Positions 17,555 to 25,802 of a DNA stretch of 64,000 nucleotides are shown piece by piece. The number at the start of each line of letters is the position of its first letter. Position 1 is the first letter of the stretch. Source of the stretch: Candidatus Heimdallarchaeota archaeon (GTDB lineage: Archaea > Asgardarchaeota > Heimdallarchaeia > Heimdallarchaeales > Heimdallarchaeaceae). The stretch lies in assembly GCA_030603365.1 (NCBI GenBank), contig JAUVXV010000016.1, positions 1-64,000 of the forward strand. The letters are read 5' to 3'. The translations under genes were made by a program, and so were the position numbers. The notes beneath the pieces are model-generated. The model ran no database searches. It was not told the DNA's origin and saw nothing but the letters and a program-made list of their open reading frames with translations.

Positions 17555-18193
17555 ATGGTAGAACAAGAACTTAAGAGTGCAATTGAGAAGATGAAAGAAG
17601 ATTCTCCTTCTCGTAAATTCGTTGAATCAATTGATCTTGCTATCAATCTAAGAGACATAAATCTTCAGGATCCCTCAAAGAGGTTTCAAATGGAAGTAAA
17701 TCTTCCTCATCCTCTGGGAAAGGAAATAAAGATATGTGTTTTAGCAGAAGGTGCTCATCTAGTAGAGGCAGCATCAATAGCTTCTAGAGTGATAAGTAAA
17801 GAAGAATTGGACAACATAAGTAGAGAACCTAAGTTAGCTAAGAAACTAGCACAGGAATATGACTACTTTGTTGCAACAGCATCTCTGATGCCAACGATTG
17901 GTCGTAGTTTAGGTAAAGTCTTGGGACCAAGAGGAAAAATGCCTAAACCGGTACCGCCCACTGCACCTATTGAGCCATTGGTTAAAAACTATCAATCTGT
18001 CGTACAAATAAGACTTAGGCAAGCTCCTGTTATTCATACTAGGATTGGAACTATTGCTATGAATAATGATGCTATCAATGAGAACGCTTTGGCTGTTATT
18101 CGAAATGTAGAGAATAGGCTTGAAAAAGGCGTAAACAATATCCGATCGATTTATATTAAAACAACAATGGGTCCCGCAGTAAAAGTCAAGTAG
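17555..18193 (+). CDS. rpl1: Ribosomal protein L1 (uL1)
   Basis: Large-subunit protein L1 of the L1 stalk, about 213 aa. Family hallmarks are the PTIGRSLGKVLGPRGKMPKPVP segment in the second domain and TMGPAVKVK at the C-terminus. An upstream TTG at 17516 would add 13 residues, but it lies inside the leader hairpin. The ATG at 17555, with GAGGCTGAT before it, is the likelier start. First gene of an L1-L10-L12 operon. L11, often the preceding gene in archaea, is missing and the neighbour is the HerA-like ATPase. Confidence 0.96.
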   Translation: MVEQELKSAIEKMKEDSPSRKFVESIDLAINLRDINLQDPSKRFQMEVNLPHPLGKEIKICVLAEGAHLVEAASIASRVISKEELDNISREPKLAKKLAQEYDYFVATASLMPTIGRSLGKVLGPRGKMPKPVPPTAPIEPLVKNYQSVVQIRLRQAPVIHTRIGTIAMNNDAINENALAVIRNVENRLEKGVNNIRSIYIKTTMGPAVKVK

Positions 18194-18201
18194 GTGGATA
18201 A

Positions 18202-19212
18202 ATGTCAACTGTTAAAGTTACAGAAAAGAAAAAACAAATTGTTAAAAACTTAATAGATGATTTATCATCCTTCCCTATTATTGGTTTAGTCAAAATTGAT
18301 AATATCGATGCTAGCGTTGTACAACAAATGCGCAGAGATATGAGAAAAGAAGCAAAAATAGTCATGGCTAAAAACAGTTTGATGAAGATAGCAATTTCTG
18401 AATTAAAAAAGAAAATAAAGGGAATTGATAAGTTATCTGACTATATAGTGGGTTCTTGTGCCTTTCTACTTACTCAAACAAATCCTTACAAGTTAGCAAC
18501 TTTTATGGATGAAAATAAAGTCCCTGCACCAGCAAAAGCTGGTCAATTCGCTCCTAACGATGTTATAATTCCACCAATGAATACAGGTATCCCTCCTGGA
18601 CCTGTGATTGCTGAATTACAATCTTTGGGATTAAAAACTAGAATTGAAGGCGGACAAATTCGTATAGTAGAGGCATCAGTTGTAACACAAGAAGGAGAAC
18701 GAGTTAACAGAACGGTTGCTCTTCTATTAAGAAGATTGAACATCAATCCTTTTCAAGCTGGATTGAAATTTGTAGTTGCTTTTGAAGATGGTGAAATTAT
18801 ACCTGGCGATGCATTAGTCCTTGACTACGAGTATTATAGACAAAACATACTCTGGGCATACCAATCTGCAATGAATCTAGCAGTAAATACTGGTTTTATT
18901 ACAAAACAGAGTTTATCGGTGATTCTGACAAACGCTAATCAATTTGCTTTAAATCTTTCAATTAATACAGGATTTATAACCGAGAAATCATTTTCCCTAA
19001 TACTTTCAAAAGCAGTTCAAGGATCACTTTCTGTTGCTGGTGCAATAGCAAATGTAGATCCCAGTGCATTATCTGATAAAGCTCAAGCAAAGTTTTCAGA
19101 AGTTAAGAAAGCACAACCTAAAGCTTCTGTTATAGAAGACAAACCTGAAGAACCTGAAAAAGAGGAAGAAGAACCCGAGGAAGATCTGGGATTAGGATCA
19201 TTATTTGGATAA
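18202..19212 (+). CDS. rplP0: Ribosomal protein L10 / P0 (uL10)
   Basis: Stalk base protein of 336 aa that anchors L12 dimers and recruits elongation-factor GTPases. It has an N-terminal L10 domain with MRRDMRKEAKIVMAKNSLM, a middle insertion domain as in archaeal and eukaryotic P0, a helical spine with two similar repeats (AVNTGFITKQSLSVIL and SINTGFITEKSFSLIL) for L12 binding, and an acidic tail ending LGLGSLFG. GGTGG lies 4 nt before the ATG, 9 bp after L1. Confidence 0.96.
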   Translation: MSTVKVTEKKKQIVKNLIDDLSSFPIIGLVKIDNIDASVVQQMRRDMRKEAKIVMAKNSLMKIAISELKKKIKGIDKLSDYIVGSCAFLLTQTNPYKLATFMDENKVPAPAKAGQFAPNDVIIPPMNTGIPPGPVIAELQSLGLKTRIEGGQIRIVEASVVTQEGERVNRTVALLLRRLNINPFQAGLKFVVAFEDGEIIPGDALVLDYEYYRQNILWAYQSAMNLAVNTGFITKQSLSVILTNANQFALNLSINTGFITEKSFSLILSKAVQGSLSVAGAIANVDPSALSDKAQAKFSEVKKAQPKASVIEDKPEEPEKEEEEPEEDLGLGSLFG

Positions 19213-19222
19213 GGTGAAAAAT

Positions 19223-19525
19223 ATGGAATATGTATATGCAGCATTAGTACTTCATGAATTAAAACAAAAAGTTACTCAAGCAAAAGTAAAAGGAATACTT
19301 GAGGCTGCTGGCGCAACAGTAGACGATTCTCGTATCAAGGCTTTAGTAGCAGCTTTGAAAGAAGTTGATATAGAAGAAGCTTTGAAAACTACTGTTATGG
19401 CAGCTGCTCCAGTCGCAGCTCCTTCTGGAGGAGCAGACAAAGCAGCACCAGCAGAAGCTAAAGAAGAAAAGGAAGAAGAACCTGAAGAAGATACCGATTT
19501 GGGTCTAAGCGCTCTATTCGGATAA
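19223..19525 (+). CDS. rpl12: Ribosomal protein L12 / P1 (archaeal type)
   Basis: Stalk protein of 100 aa starting MEYVYAALVLHEL. It has an N-terminal dimerisation domain, an Ala/Pro hinge (APVAAPSGGADKAAP) and a Glu-rich tail ending LSALFG, the same translation-factor-binding tip as L10. The ATG at 19223 with GGTGA before it is preferred to an in-frame TTG at 19205 that overlaps the L10 stop. Followed by an oligo-T terminator. Confidence 0.95.
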   Translation: MEYVYAALVLHELKQKVTQAKVKGILEAAGATVDDSRIKALVAALKEVDIEEALKTTVMAAAPVAAPSGGADKAAPAEAKEEKEEEPEEDTDLGLSALFG

Positions 19526-19531
19526 TCAATC

Positions 19532-19568
19532 TTTTTTTCCTTTCTTATTTTATTTTTTATTTATTTTC
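19532..19568 (+). terminator. Oligo-T terminator after the L12 gene
   Basis: Right after the stop come several T-runs (CTTTTTTTCC, then TTTTATTTTTTATTTATTTTC), the usual archaeal termination signal. They lie in the short gap to the convergent gene at 19569. Confidence 0.6.
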
Positions 19569-19886
19569 TTATTTCTTTTTTAAAAAAACATTGAAAGCAT
19601 CTACAATATTGTCACATTTGTCTAGTGCATGGTATATCTCTAGATGTGAGAATTCTGTTTCTTGAGCAACACTGGAACCAAGAGATGCAGTTCTAGTTCT
19701 TCGAATATCTCCTCTTCCATCTATAGAGATTATTAGAGTATGATCATCAGCATGCATCAGCACAAAATTAAACAGCTGACTGTCTCTTAATTCTACTAGT
19801 TGTTTTTTTTCTATTTTGCACTCAAGCATTTTTCCACAAAAATCACAACTTAAGGTTTTGTGGATGTATTGATTATTATTTACCAT
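19569..19886 (-). CDS. Small protein with CxxC finger, last gene of signalling operon
   Basis: A 105-aa protein with CDFC near residues 14-17 and a further Cys at 23, possibly part of a partial zinc site. The segment HADDHTLIISIDGRGDIRR suggests a small alpha/beta fold. It starts 25 bp after the GTPase stop in the five-gene minus-strand unit that begins at 23176. I do not recognise the family. Position suggests it is an effector, scaffold or regulator of the adjacent GTPase. It is convergent with the L12 gene across an oligo-T stretch. Confidence 0.65.
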   Translation of the reverse strand: MVNNNQYIHKTLSCDFCGKMLECKIEKKQLVELRDSQLFNFVLMHADDHTLIISIDGRGDIRRTRTASLGSSVAQETEFSHLEIYHALDKCDNIVDAFNVFLKKK

Positions 19887-19910
19887 TTTTTTGCACCATA
19901 TTCATATATT

Positions 19911-20516
19911 CTAGAAACTTGGGTACTTTGATATTAATTCGTCTGCTAAGTTCTCTTCTTTGTTTAGAATTTGATTAACAATATATTCAAAAGGTTCTGA
20001 GACATTACCTGATAACAGGCCGCTCACAAGAAAGTGTTTTTTGATATTGTAATTTTTCATGAAATCATGAATGTCTTCTATGGCTACTTCAATTTCTTCT
20101 AGGTCAAGTTTGTTTCCTACTAATACTTCAGGTACCTTTGGGTAAAAATGATTTACTAAATAATTTCTTGTTAAATCTACAAATTCATTCAGATAAGCTA
20201 ATGTTTCAATATCTGTTATATCGTATACATACATTACCCCTTTAACACCACGTAAGAAAACATCAATCATAAATCTGAATTGCTTTTGACCTGCAAAATC
20301 CCAGATTTGTAAAGTAACAGTTTTGCCTTGATATATAATTCGTTTTACTGTTATATCTACACCTTTTGTCATGGAAATTTGGTCAAGATCAGTTATTTCA
20401 CCTGAATAGCTTTTTGAAATCGTAGTTTTTCCTACAGAACCTAAACCTAATACCGCAATTTTCAATATGCTTTCATTCTTTGTATTGTGAGGGTGTGTTG
20501 CATTCATCATAATCAT
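19911..20516 (-). CDS. Ras/Rab-like small GTPase
   Basis: A 201-aa small GTPase. G1 is GLGSVGKT (24-31), G3 is WDFAGQ (72-77) with the Rab/Ran-type Gln, G4 is NKLD (135-138) and G5 is VSG near 164-166. Thr50 after the switch I loop is a plausible G2 residue. No C-terminal cysteine for prenylation and no N-terminal glycine for myristoylation, so it should be soluble or recruited by partners. Upstream genes encode a FIST sensor and a roadblock protein. Roadblock proteins are regulators or partners of small GTPases in bacteria (MglA/MglB) and eukaryotes (Ragulator), which fits one complex here. Confidence 0.92.
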   Translation of the reverse strand: MIMMNATHPHNTKNESILKIAVLGLGSVGKTTISKSYSGEITDLDQISMTKGVDITVKRIIYQGKTVTLQIWDFAGQKQFRFMIDVFLRGVKGVMYVYDITDIETLAYLNEFVDLTRNYLVNHFYPKVPEVLVGNKLDLEEIEVAIEDIHDFMKNYNIKKHFLVSGLLSGNVSEPFEYIVNQILNKEENLADELISKYPSF

Positions 20517-20531
20517 ATCCTAAAAATAGAT

Positions 20532-21878
20532 TTAAAACACCACATTTTTTTGTGGTGAGTGACCATATCCTGCTACTAATCCATGTACAGAAACAGCAGC
20601 GTAGATTGGTTTGTGATTTATTATCGAAAATTCTCCTCCAGAATATAATGTCATAAAAGGTACATCTGCTCCTAAAGCTTCCTCAATCATTTTATTCTCT
20701 TCTTCTGTTTTGTCTCCTGCTATTAACAATCTATTACTGCAATTTATGAAAAGACCAAAAGCAGGATTATTGATTCCTTGAGAAGCTGCTTTGGCACATT
20801 GATAGGCAGATTTCTGAACCCCAATACCCGATTGGGTGCAAAATTCTGCTATTCTGTTGCTTTCATCTAGGATTTCTTCAGGTATTGTGGATATTACTCC
20901 TTCTAAGATTGGGTGACATACTGAAACAAAAGGTAAATTCCCTTGATCTTCTGACATAAGTGTGGATAAATACAATAATGAAGCATATGCAACTCCTTTG
21001 AATGCCTCTTCATAAAGGTCTTTAGGAATATCTATTATATTTAGGAATTCTTCTTGTGCAGGCTTATTGTTTATTGTATGAACATAACTGCTACTTTTAA
21101 GTCCCTTAGAAATCTCAAATGTTTTAGATCTTTGTGATTTATCAAATGTCCAGCTGTGACCAAAATCTAATTTGTCCGAAGAAAAAGTGGTTCCCACCAT
21201 TGCATTTTGGAAGACATTTTCGCCTTGAAATTGATAACATGAGAGCATATCCAAATCTATAGTTGCTCCTCCCAGAGTGTTACTTACACCATTTTCTAAC
21301 AACTTCTTAAGAATCTTATAAGCGAAAGATGTTACTCCATAACCGTTTTTTCCCATGTTTCTGTTGATTAATTTTCCAACTAGGTTAAACATCCCTCGAA
21401 ATTTATGTGCGAATATAGAATCAAGCATTTTCATATCATTAAACGCATCTGGGGGGAAATTAGGTCCAGGTGTTAGAAAGAAACCAGTTTTGTTTTTTTT
21501 CTTATCTTCTTTGAATAATTTAACTAATTTTTCTGCACCTTTAATTGGATTCAATCGTACATTTGAATATGAAACAGGGGGTTGAAAACTCAATTCTGAA
21601 GATTTAAATGCCATTAATGAACAACCTTGAGTTGTAGGTATGTCATTTGATGTAGCAACTGCAGGGAATGTGCCCCCAATGATATTTTGTGTGCCACTTT
21701 CTTCACATATTTTTGCTATTGCTTTTTCATATTCCTCTTTTTCACGATAATTTGGTGTATAAGCAACAATCATAAAATCAGGTGTACCATTAATATCTCC
21801 AATAACATCATTAATGATCTGTTTAGTTGCAGCATGAATAGATCTGTGACTTGTTGTTCCAGTTGTTGCTATTTGCAT
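20532..21878 (-). CDS. FIST-domain sensory protein
   Basis: A 448-aa protein with FIST_N and FIST_C domains. The N-terminal half has the PDFMIVAYTPNYR and GTFPAVAT-type strands. The C-terminal half has FGLFINCSNRLLIAG and the hallmark VPFMTLYSGGEFS before a final GLVAGYGH strand. FIST domains are thought to bind small ligands such as amino acids and are usually joined to signalling modules. Here the gene sits 15 bp upstream of a small GTPase and follows a roadblock gene, so ligand state may be passed to the GTPase. No membrane segment is evident, so sensing should be cytosolic. Confidence 0.85.
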   Translation of the reverse strand: MQIATTGTTSHRSIHAATKQIINDVIGDINGTPDFMIVAYTPNYREKEEYEKAIAKICEESGTQNIIGGTFPAVATSNDIPTTQGCSLMAFKSSELSFQPPVSYSNVRLNPIKGAEKLVKLFKEDKKKNKTGFFLTPGPNFPPDAFNDMKMLDSIFAHKFRGMFNLVGKLINRNMGKNGYGVTSFAYKILKKLLENGVSNTLGGATIDLDMLSCYQFQGENVFQNAMVGTTFSSDKLDFGHSWTFDKSQRSKTFEISKGLKSSSYVHTINNKPAQEEFLNIIDIPKDLYEEAFKGVAYASLLYLSTLMSEDQGNLPFVSVCHPILEGVISTIPEEILDESNRIAEFCTQSGIGVQKSAYQCAKAASQGINNPAFGLFINCSNRLLIAGDKTEEENKMIEEALGADVPFMTLYSGGEFSIINHKPIYAAVSVHGLVAGYGHSPQKNVVF

Positions 21879-21887
21879 AAAAATTCC

Positions 21888-22247
21888 TCATAGATAATTT
21901 GATATTAAGAGAGCCTTTCTCTTTGATTCTATGGATAACAGACTTAGGTTGGCATTCTTACTACTAATGGTTGTTAAAAGTGTGATATTGTTAACAACAT
22001 AGAAGATTACACAAAATTCATTCAATTCATATGTAACTTTTTTGAGATTACCTGATTTCATTTCTAATGAAACCTTGTCAACATTTGCTTTGCACCACTG
22101 AATTGTTCTAAGCAATTTATGGGAATATTCTTCTTTAAATGAGGAATCAACTACATTTCCATCAATACGAAACAACATTGCTGCTTCTACTTCATCTAAA
22201 TGAGTTAAGTCGTGTAATTCTGATAATATTCCCTGTTTTGAATTCAT
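21888..22247 (-). CDS. Roadblock/LC7-family protein
   Basis: A 119-aa protein of the right size and pattern for the roadblock/longin-like fold: helix (ILSELHDLTHLDEVEAAML), strands (FRIDGNVVDSSF), long helix (YSHKLLRTIQWCKANVDKV), then strands (CVIFYVVNNITLLTTIS) and a terminal helix. Such proteins dimerise and bind small GTPases. The start codon overlaps the stop of the upstream KaiC-like gene (ATGA type), so the two are translationally coupled. It is followed 9 bp later by the FIST gene. Confidence 0.8.
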   Translation of the reverse strand: MNSKQGILSELHDLTHLDEVEAAMLFRIDGNVVDSSFKEEYSHKLLRTIQWCKANVDKVSLEMKSGNLKKVTYELNEFCVIFYVVNNITLLTTISSKNANLSLLSIESKRKALLISNYL

Positions 22248-23176
22248 TTTTTAACCTCTTGTAATATCTGCTTATCAGTCAATACTTCTACTAGATCCAT
22301 ATTCTGTACTGTGTCTTTTCTTTCTCTTTCACCAAGGAGATTCTTTGCAATTTGAGCAATTATTCGCTTTTTTGGATCTTTGTCTTTTGAAAGCTCTTTT
22401 ACTTTCTTCATAAGTTCTTGATATCTAATATCATAAACTACAGGATCCATTGTGATTGCTTCTACAGAACTGGTATCTATGACAATACCAGGACCTTCAA
22501 CAAAATTCAGAGGATATATTCCTTCATGATGTGGTGTTTTACGAGATTTTATCACTTTACAAGTTCTATTATATTTTCCTCCTAACCCTAAGTTTTGAAT
22601 GTGAATTACACTATCTGATAAATATATAGGAACTCTAGTTTCTGTAGCTCCAATATCGGTTTGACCAAATGCATTTGATTCCTCTATAGTCTGTAAAACA
22701 GTTCCTAGAGAACTCAAATGTTGATAAATTTTTGTTAAAACCTTTCTCTGTTCTTTCTCAGATGGAAACTCCCAAAGAATGGGGGTTAGTGGATCTAAAA
22801 CTATCCTTGTATGTTTAATATTCCTATGCTTCAGCTTCTGTGCTAAAGCTGGAAGAATATTAGTCATGAATTCTACAATTTTTTCGCTTTCTACTAAGTG
22901 GATTAGATCTTCTGCATCATTAGTTAACCCTCTAATGTTTATACCCAATGATTCAGCTTCACCAATTAGTTTAGATGGTGTTTCTTCAAACGAAAGGTAT
23001 AATGTGTGATCTCCATTCAGTAGCCCTTGATATAGATATGCAAGAGCAAATGTGGTTTTTCCAGTTCCACTACTTCCTACTATTGAGTTAACTGAATTTT
23101 TAATAATTCCACCTTGTAAGAGTACATCAATCCCCTCTATCCCAGAGGAGATTCTTTCAGTGTTTATCATTGACAT
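22244..23176 (-). CDS. KaiC/RAD55-like RecA-family ATPase
   Basis: A single-domain KaiC-type ATPase of 310 aa. Walker A is GSSGTGKTT (34-42), the catalytic Glu pair lies in LSFEET (64-65), and Walker B ends at D128 (RIVLDPLTP). The C-terminal ~80 residues are helical and specific. Archaeal single-domain KaiC-like proteins are mostly regulatory and found in signal-transduction loci. First gene of the KaiC-roadblock-FIST-GTPase-finger operon. The initiator may be the first or third codon (MSM). Confidence 0.88.
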   Translation of the reverse strand: MSMINTERISSGIEGIDVLLQGGIIKNSVNSIVGSSGTGKTTFALAYLYQGLLNGDHTLYLSFEETPSKLIGEAESLGINIRGLTNDAEDLIHLVESEKIVEFMTNILPALAQKLKHRNIKHTRIVLDPLTPILWEFPSEKEQRKVLTKIYQHLSSLGTVLQTIEESNAFGQTDIGATETRVPIYLSDSVIHIQNLGLGGKYNRTCKVIKSRKTPHHEGIYPLNFVEGPGIVIDTSSVEAITMDPVVYDIRYQELMKKVKELSKDKDPKKRIIAQIAKNLLGERERKDTVQNMDLVEVLTDKQILQEVKK

Positions 23177-23288
23177 CTATATTTATATCCAAACAAGCTA
23201 AATAAACTCCACAATTTCCATTTTATATCTTAAGCTCCCTAAAACTTGAATTCTGCATGGATTCTCGACTGCCAAAATAAACACAAAG

Positions 23289-24089
23289 ATGAACTTTATA
23301 AAAGAAATATATCTACTTCTTTCGAGTACTATGAGTTCATTCTTTCAGAAAATTAAAGATATGTTTGTCTCTGAGGAAAAGAAATTCAATTCTATAATAC
23401 TAATTGAGTTAGAATCATCAAATTTTATCAATATCAGGAAACTTGAGTCAAAGCTCAATTTAGAGAAACGCTATATTAGTATAAGAAAATTAATTACTTT
23501 AGGTAGTATAGAAGGAGTCTTTATTCCTGAAAAATCATTCTTCTTCTCCATCTCAGATGATAATCTAAGTGAAATTCGAAACACTTTGAAGAAGCAAGGG
23601 CATATACGCCTATCATTATTCAAAGATCAATGGAGTATTAATGAAAAAACCCTAATTCCTTTTCTACAACATTTAGATAAGGGTTTGATAGGTGGAAATG
23701 AATTTTATTCACTTAGTTTTATTCGAAATTCTCTAACATCACTTCTTAAAAATGTAGAAGAATATGAGATCCAAGATATTCAAGGGAAGTATAATATAGA
23801 AATAGAAGAAATCACACAGATAATTGAAGAATTAATAAGTGAGAAAGAAATTAAAGGTGTGATAAAGGATAAAACTTTATTCATCGGTTTTGAACAATTT
23901 GCAATGATAATTTCTGAGTTTATTGAAGAGAGTCTAGAAGATTCTTTGGAAATGACTTTTGATGCTATATCAAAGAAACTACAAGTTCCAGAAGAAGACA
24001 TTGAGAAGTTTTTAGTTAATTATGTTGACTCTAATCCAAATAAATTGGTCATTTATCCTTTGGAGAAAAAAATCAGATTTAAAGGCTGA
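23289..24089 (+). CDS. Serial winged-helix protein, UFL1/DDRGK1-like
   Basis: A 266-aa protein made of about three consecutive winged-helix units. In one, IRKLITLGSIEGVFIPEK followed by DNLSEIRNTLKKQGHIRLS matches the DDRGK1 pattern, in which a wing (GVIDDRGKF) leads into a PCI-like helix and GRVSI. The next, QGKYNIEIEEITQIIEELI then EKEIKGVIKDKTLF, resembles the repeated winged helices of the UFM1 E3 ligase UFL1. This is recalled pattern similarity, not a search result. An amphipathic N-terminal stretch could contact membrane. No UFM1 or UBA5/UFC1 gene is in the window. Divergent from the signalling operon. An alternative is a generic archaeal tandem wHTH protein. Confidence 0.5.
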   Translation: MNFIKEIYLLLSSTMSSFFQKIKDMFVSEEKKFNSIILIELESSNFINIRKLESKLNLEKRYISIRKLITLGSIEGVFIPEKSFFFSISDDNLSEIRNTLKKQGHIRLSLFKDQWSINEKTLIPFLQHLDKGLIGGNEFYSLSFIRNSLTSLLKNVEEYEIQDIQGKYNIEIEEITQIIEELISEKEIKGVIKDKTLFIGFEQFAMIISEFIEESLEDSLEMTFDAISKKLQVPEEDIEKFLVNYVDSNPNKLVIYPLEKKIRFKG

Positions 24090-24317
24090 TTTAGACAATT
24101 AAAGAGGAATAAAGAACTCACAAAACAGAATAAATTTCTTTCTCTTTTTCATTTAGATGCTGTTTGATGAGAATTATTAGGAAATTTGGAGCTATTTTTA
24201 GAAAATATTTAATTTTTTTATGTAAAATTTTTTCTTTTCATATCAAGCAAAGTATAACTTACTATTCTGTGTCGAAATCTTTAAAATAGTATATTATATC
24301 TCGGGTTTTAGATAAAA

Positions 24318-24752
24318 ATGGCCAGAAAGATACCATGGTTATTCCCAGGAATTAGAAGACCTAATTTTAGTTTACATCAAGTGTCTATACGTATGCCTAC
24401 CCGTATTCCTAGAAGTGTTCTGTATGTTTTAATTTATGGAATCATATTCTATATTTTTGCAGGTGGTGCATATATGTTAGTTAACAAAGATAATCTAATT
24501 AGCATTGGCCAATATGGAAATACACCCCAATTTATAGCTGCTTCATTACATTTACAATATCTGATAGAAGGTTTAGTAGCTGGTTTTATCTTCTCATTCG
24601 CTGCACTAAGTCTGTATTTATTTGATTACGCTACCCGTTATGCTTTTGATGTAAGTACAGCTCAAAAAGTTGAGCTAATAGCAACTGTACTGATCGTTGT
24701 TTGGTATGTGGTAATCCTACTAATATTCAGAGCGAAAACAGCAGGGGCTTAA
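24318..24752 (+). CDS. OSTC/OST3-OST6-like membrane protein
   Basis: A 144-aa protein with an N-terminal cytosolic stretch (IPWLFPGIRRPNFSL) and three to four membrane helices. The order PNxxL - MPTRIPRSVLYVLI - GGAYMLV - SIG - LQYLIEGLVAGFIFSF - LFDYA parallels human OSTC (PNLKL - MPSAMTVYALV - GGIIYDV - SVG - QYIMEGLASSFLF - ILDRS), recalled from memory. OSTC and the OST3/6 membrane domains are accessory subunits that link oligosaccharyltransferase to the translocon. Homologues of OST3/OST6 have been reported in Asgard genomes. Monocistronic, with a 4-bp overlap with the convergent radB-like gene. Confidence 0.7.
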   Translation: MARKIPWLFPGIRRPNFSLHQVSIRMPTRIPRSVLYVLIYGIIFYIFAGGAYMLVNKDNLISIGQYGNTPQFIAASLHLQYLIEGLVAGFIFSFAALSLYLFDYATRYAFDVSTAQKVELIATVLIVVWYVVILLIFRAKTAGA

Positions 24753-25387
24753 TTCTTATTTTTTATTATTTCTATCCCTTTTGTTGTTATAGTGTAGTAT
24801 TCTTCTTCATTTTCATGGGTTGCTTTCCAAAGTCTTCTATTTATGTGGATTAAAGCAATTTCTATATCTTTATATTTTTTTATTGCAGAACCAGCTACTG
24901 GTCGAAATGTTTGTTTATTTTCTTCTTTAAATGCTGTTACTTGATTTGTAATTAAAATAGGTATATCGTACTCTCTACTAATCATTCTTAGAAAAGCTAA
25001 TTGTAGATTTAATGCTTTAGGCAATTCTCTATCCTCCTTATCTGTCCTTCCCAATCTAAAATGATCAGTTATTCCATTTATTGCAATGAATTTATAATTT
25101 GCTTGTGAAAGAAAGTTATGGATTTTCATCACTGTTTTTATTTGCTGTTTTTTATTTAGAAGACTGATTATGGTAATATAATCTAGTTTCACTCCAGATT
25201 CTATTAAAATTTCTCTTAATCTTTGTGCACTAAAATTTACCTCACAATCAAGTATTAAAGCCCTATCTTCTTTCTTTAATCCTTTACAAGCATGATATAG
25301 CATTGTAGTTTTTCCTGAATTAGGGGGGCCTGCTATATGAGTAATACCCGATGGTAAAATAGATTTTTCAAGCAAATCTAATAGCAT
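24749..25387 (-). CDS. radB: RadB-like RecA/Rad51 paralogue
   Basis: A 212-aa RecA-core protein without the N-terminal HhH domain of RadA. Walker A is GPPNSGKTT (20-28) and the Walker B region ends FIAINGITD. The L2-region and C-terminal strand pattern resembles archaeal RadB (PILITNQVTAF, AGSAIKKYKDIEIAL, RRLWKATHE). RadB assists homologous recombination and resection steps, and it binds DNA with weak ATPase activity. Size is in the usual 210-240 range. It overlaps the convergent OSTC-like gene by 4 bp. Confidence 0.82.
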   Translation of the reverse strand: MLLDLLEKSILPSGITHIAGPPNSGKTTMLYHACKGLKKEDRALILDCEVNFSAQRLREILIESGVKLDYITIISLLNKKQQIKTVMKIHNFLSQANYKFIAINGITDHFRLGRTDKEDRELPKALNLQLAFLRMISREYDIPILITNQVTAFKEENKQTFRPVAGSAIKKYKDIEIALIHINRRLWKATHENEEEYYTITTKGIEIIKNKN

Positions 25388-25498
25388 TGCAACATCACTT
25401 ATGTTTCAGATGTTTTAATATTAAATTTATGCTATTTTAAACCTTTTACCAGAAATAATCTAATTGTTAATTGTTTCTGGAATACACTACTAATATTT

Positions 25499-25723
25499 TC
25501 AAACTAAAACCAAGTAGATTAACAGTGATAAGGAAACCATGCCTAATCCTTTCATTATTTTACTCACATAAAAAGTAATATTTCTATTAATAGCTGCTTT
25601 ACATGATTTTTCAGTTGTATACATCAATCCAATAATAATCCCGATTTTAGATATATATAGAATAACTAGATACATTATATCTAAGAAGAATTGAAGTGTA
25701 CTTCCGCCTATATCCAATGCCAT
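25499..25723 (-). CDS. Small two-helix membrane protein
   Basis: A 74-aa ORF with two hydrophobic segments: LQFFLDIMYLVILYISKIGI (running on into IIGLMY) and GMVSLSLLIYLVLV. A short polar loop (TEKSCKAAINR) joins them. It is the only ORF in the ~415-bp gap between radB and nadE and is co-oriented with both. No family is recognised. The clean ATG and helix pattern favour a real gene, but AT-rich DNA can give such ORFs by chance. Confidence 0.5.
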   Translation of the reverse strand: MALDIGGSTLQFFLDIMYLVILYISKIGIIIGLMYTTEKSCKAAINRNITFYVSKIMKGLGMVSLSLLIYLVLV

Positions 25724-25802
25724 TTATCTCAATATAATTATTCTATTAGAAGTTAAATACCCCACAAAAACACGTTTATGAACACTGAAATTTTAGTTAT
25801 AA

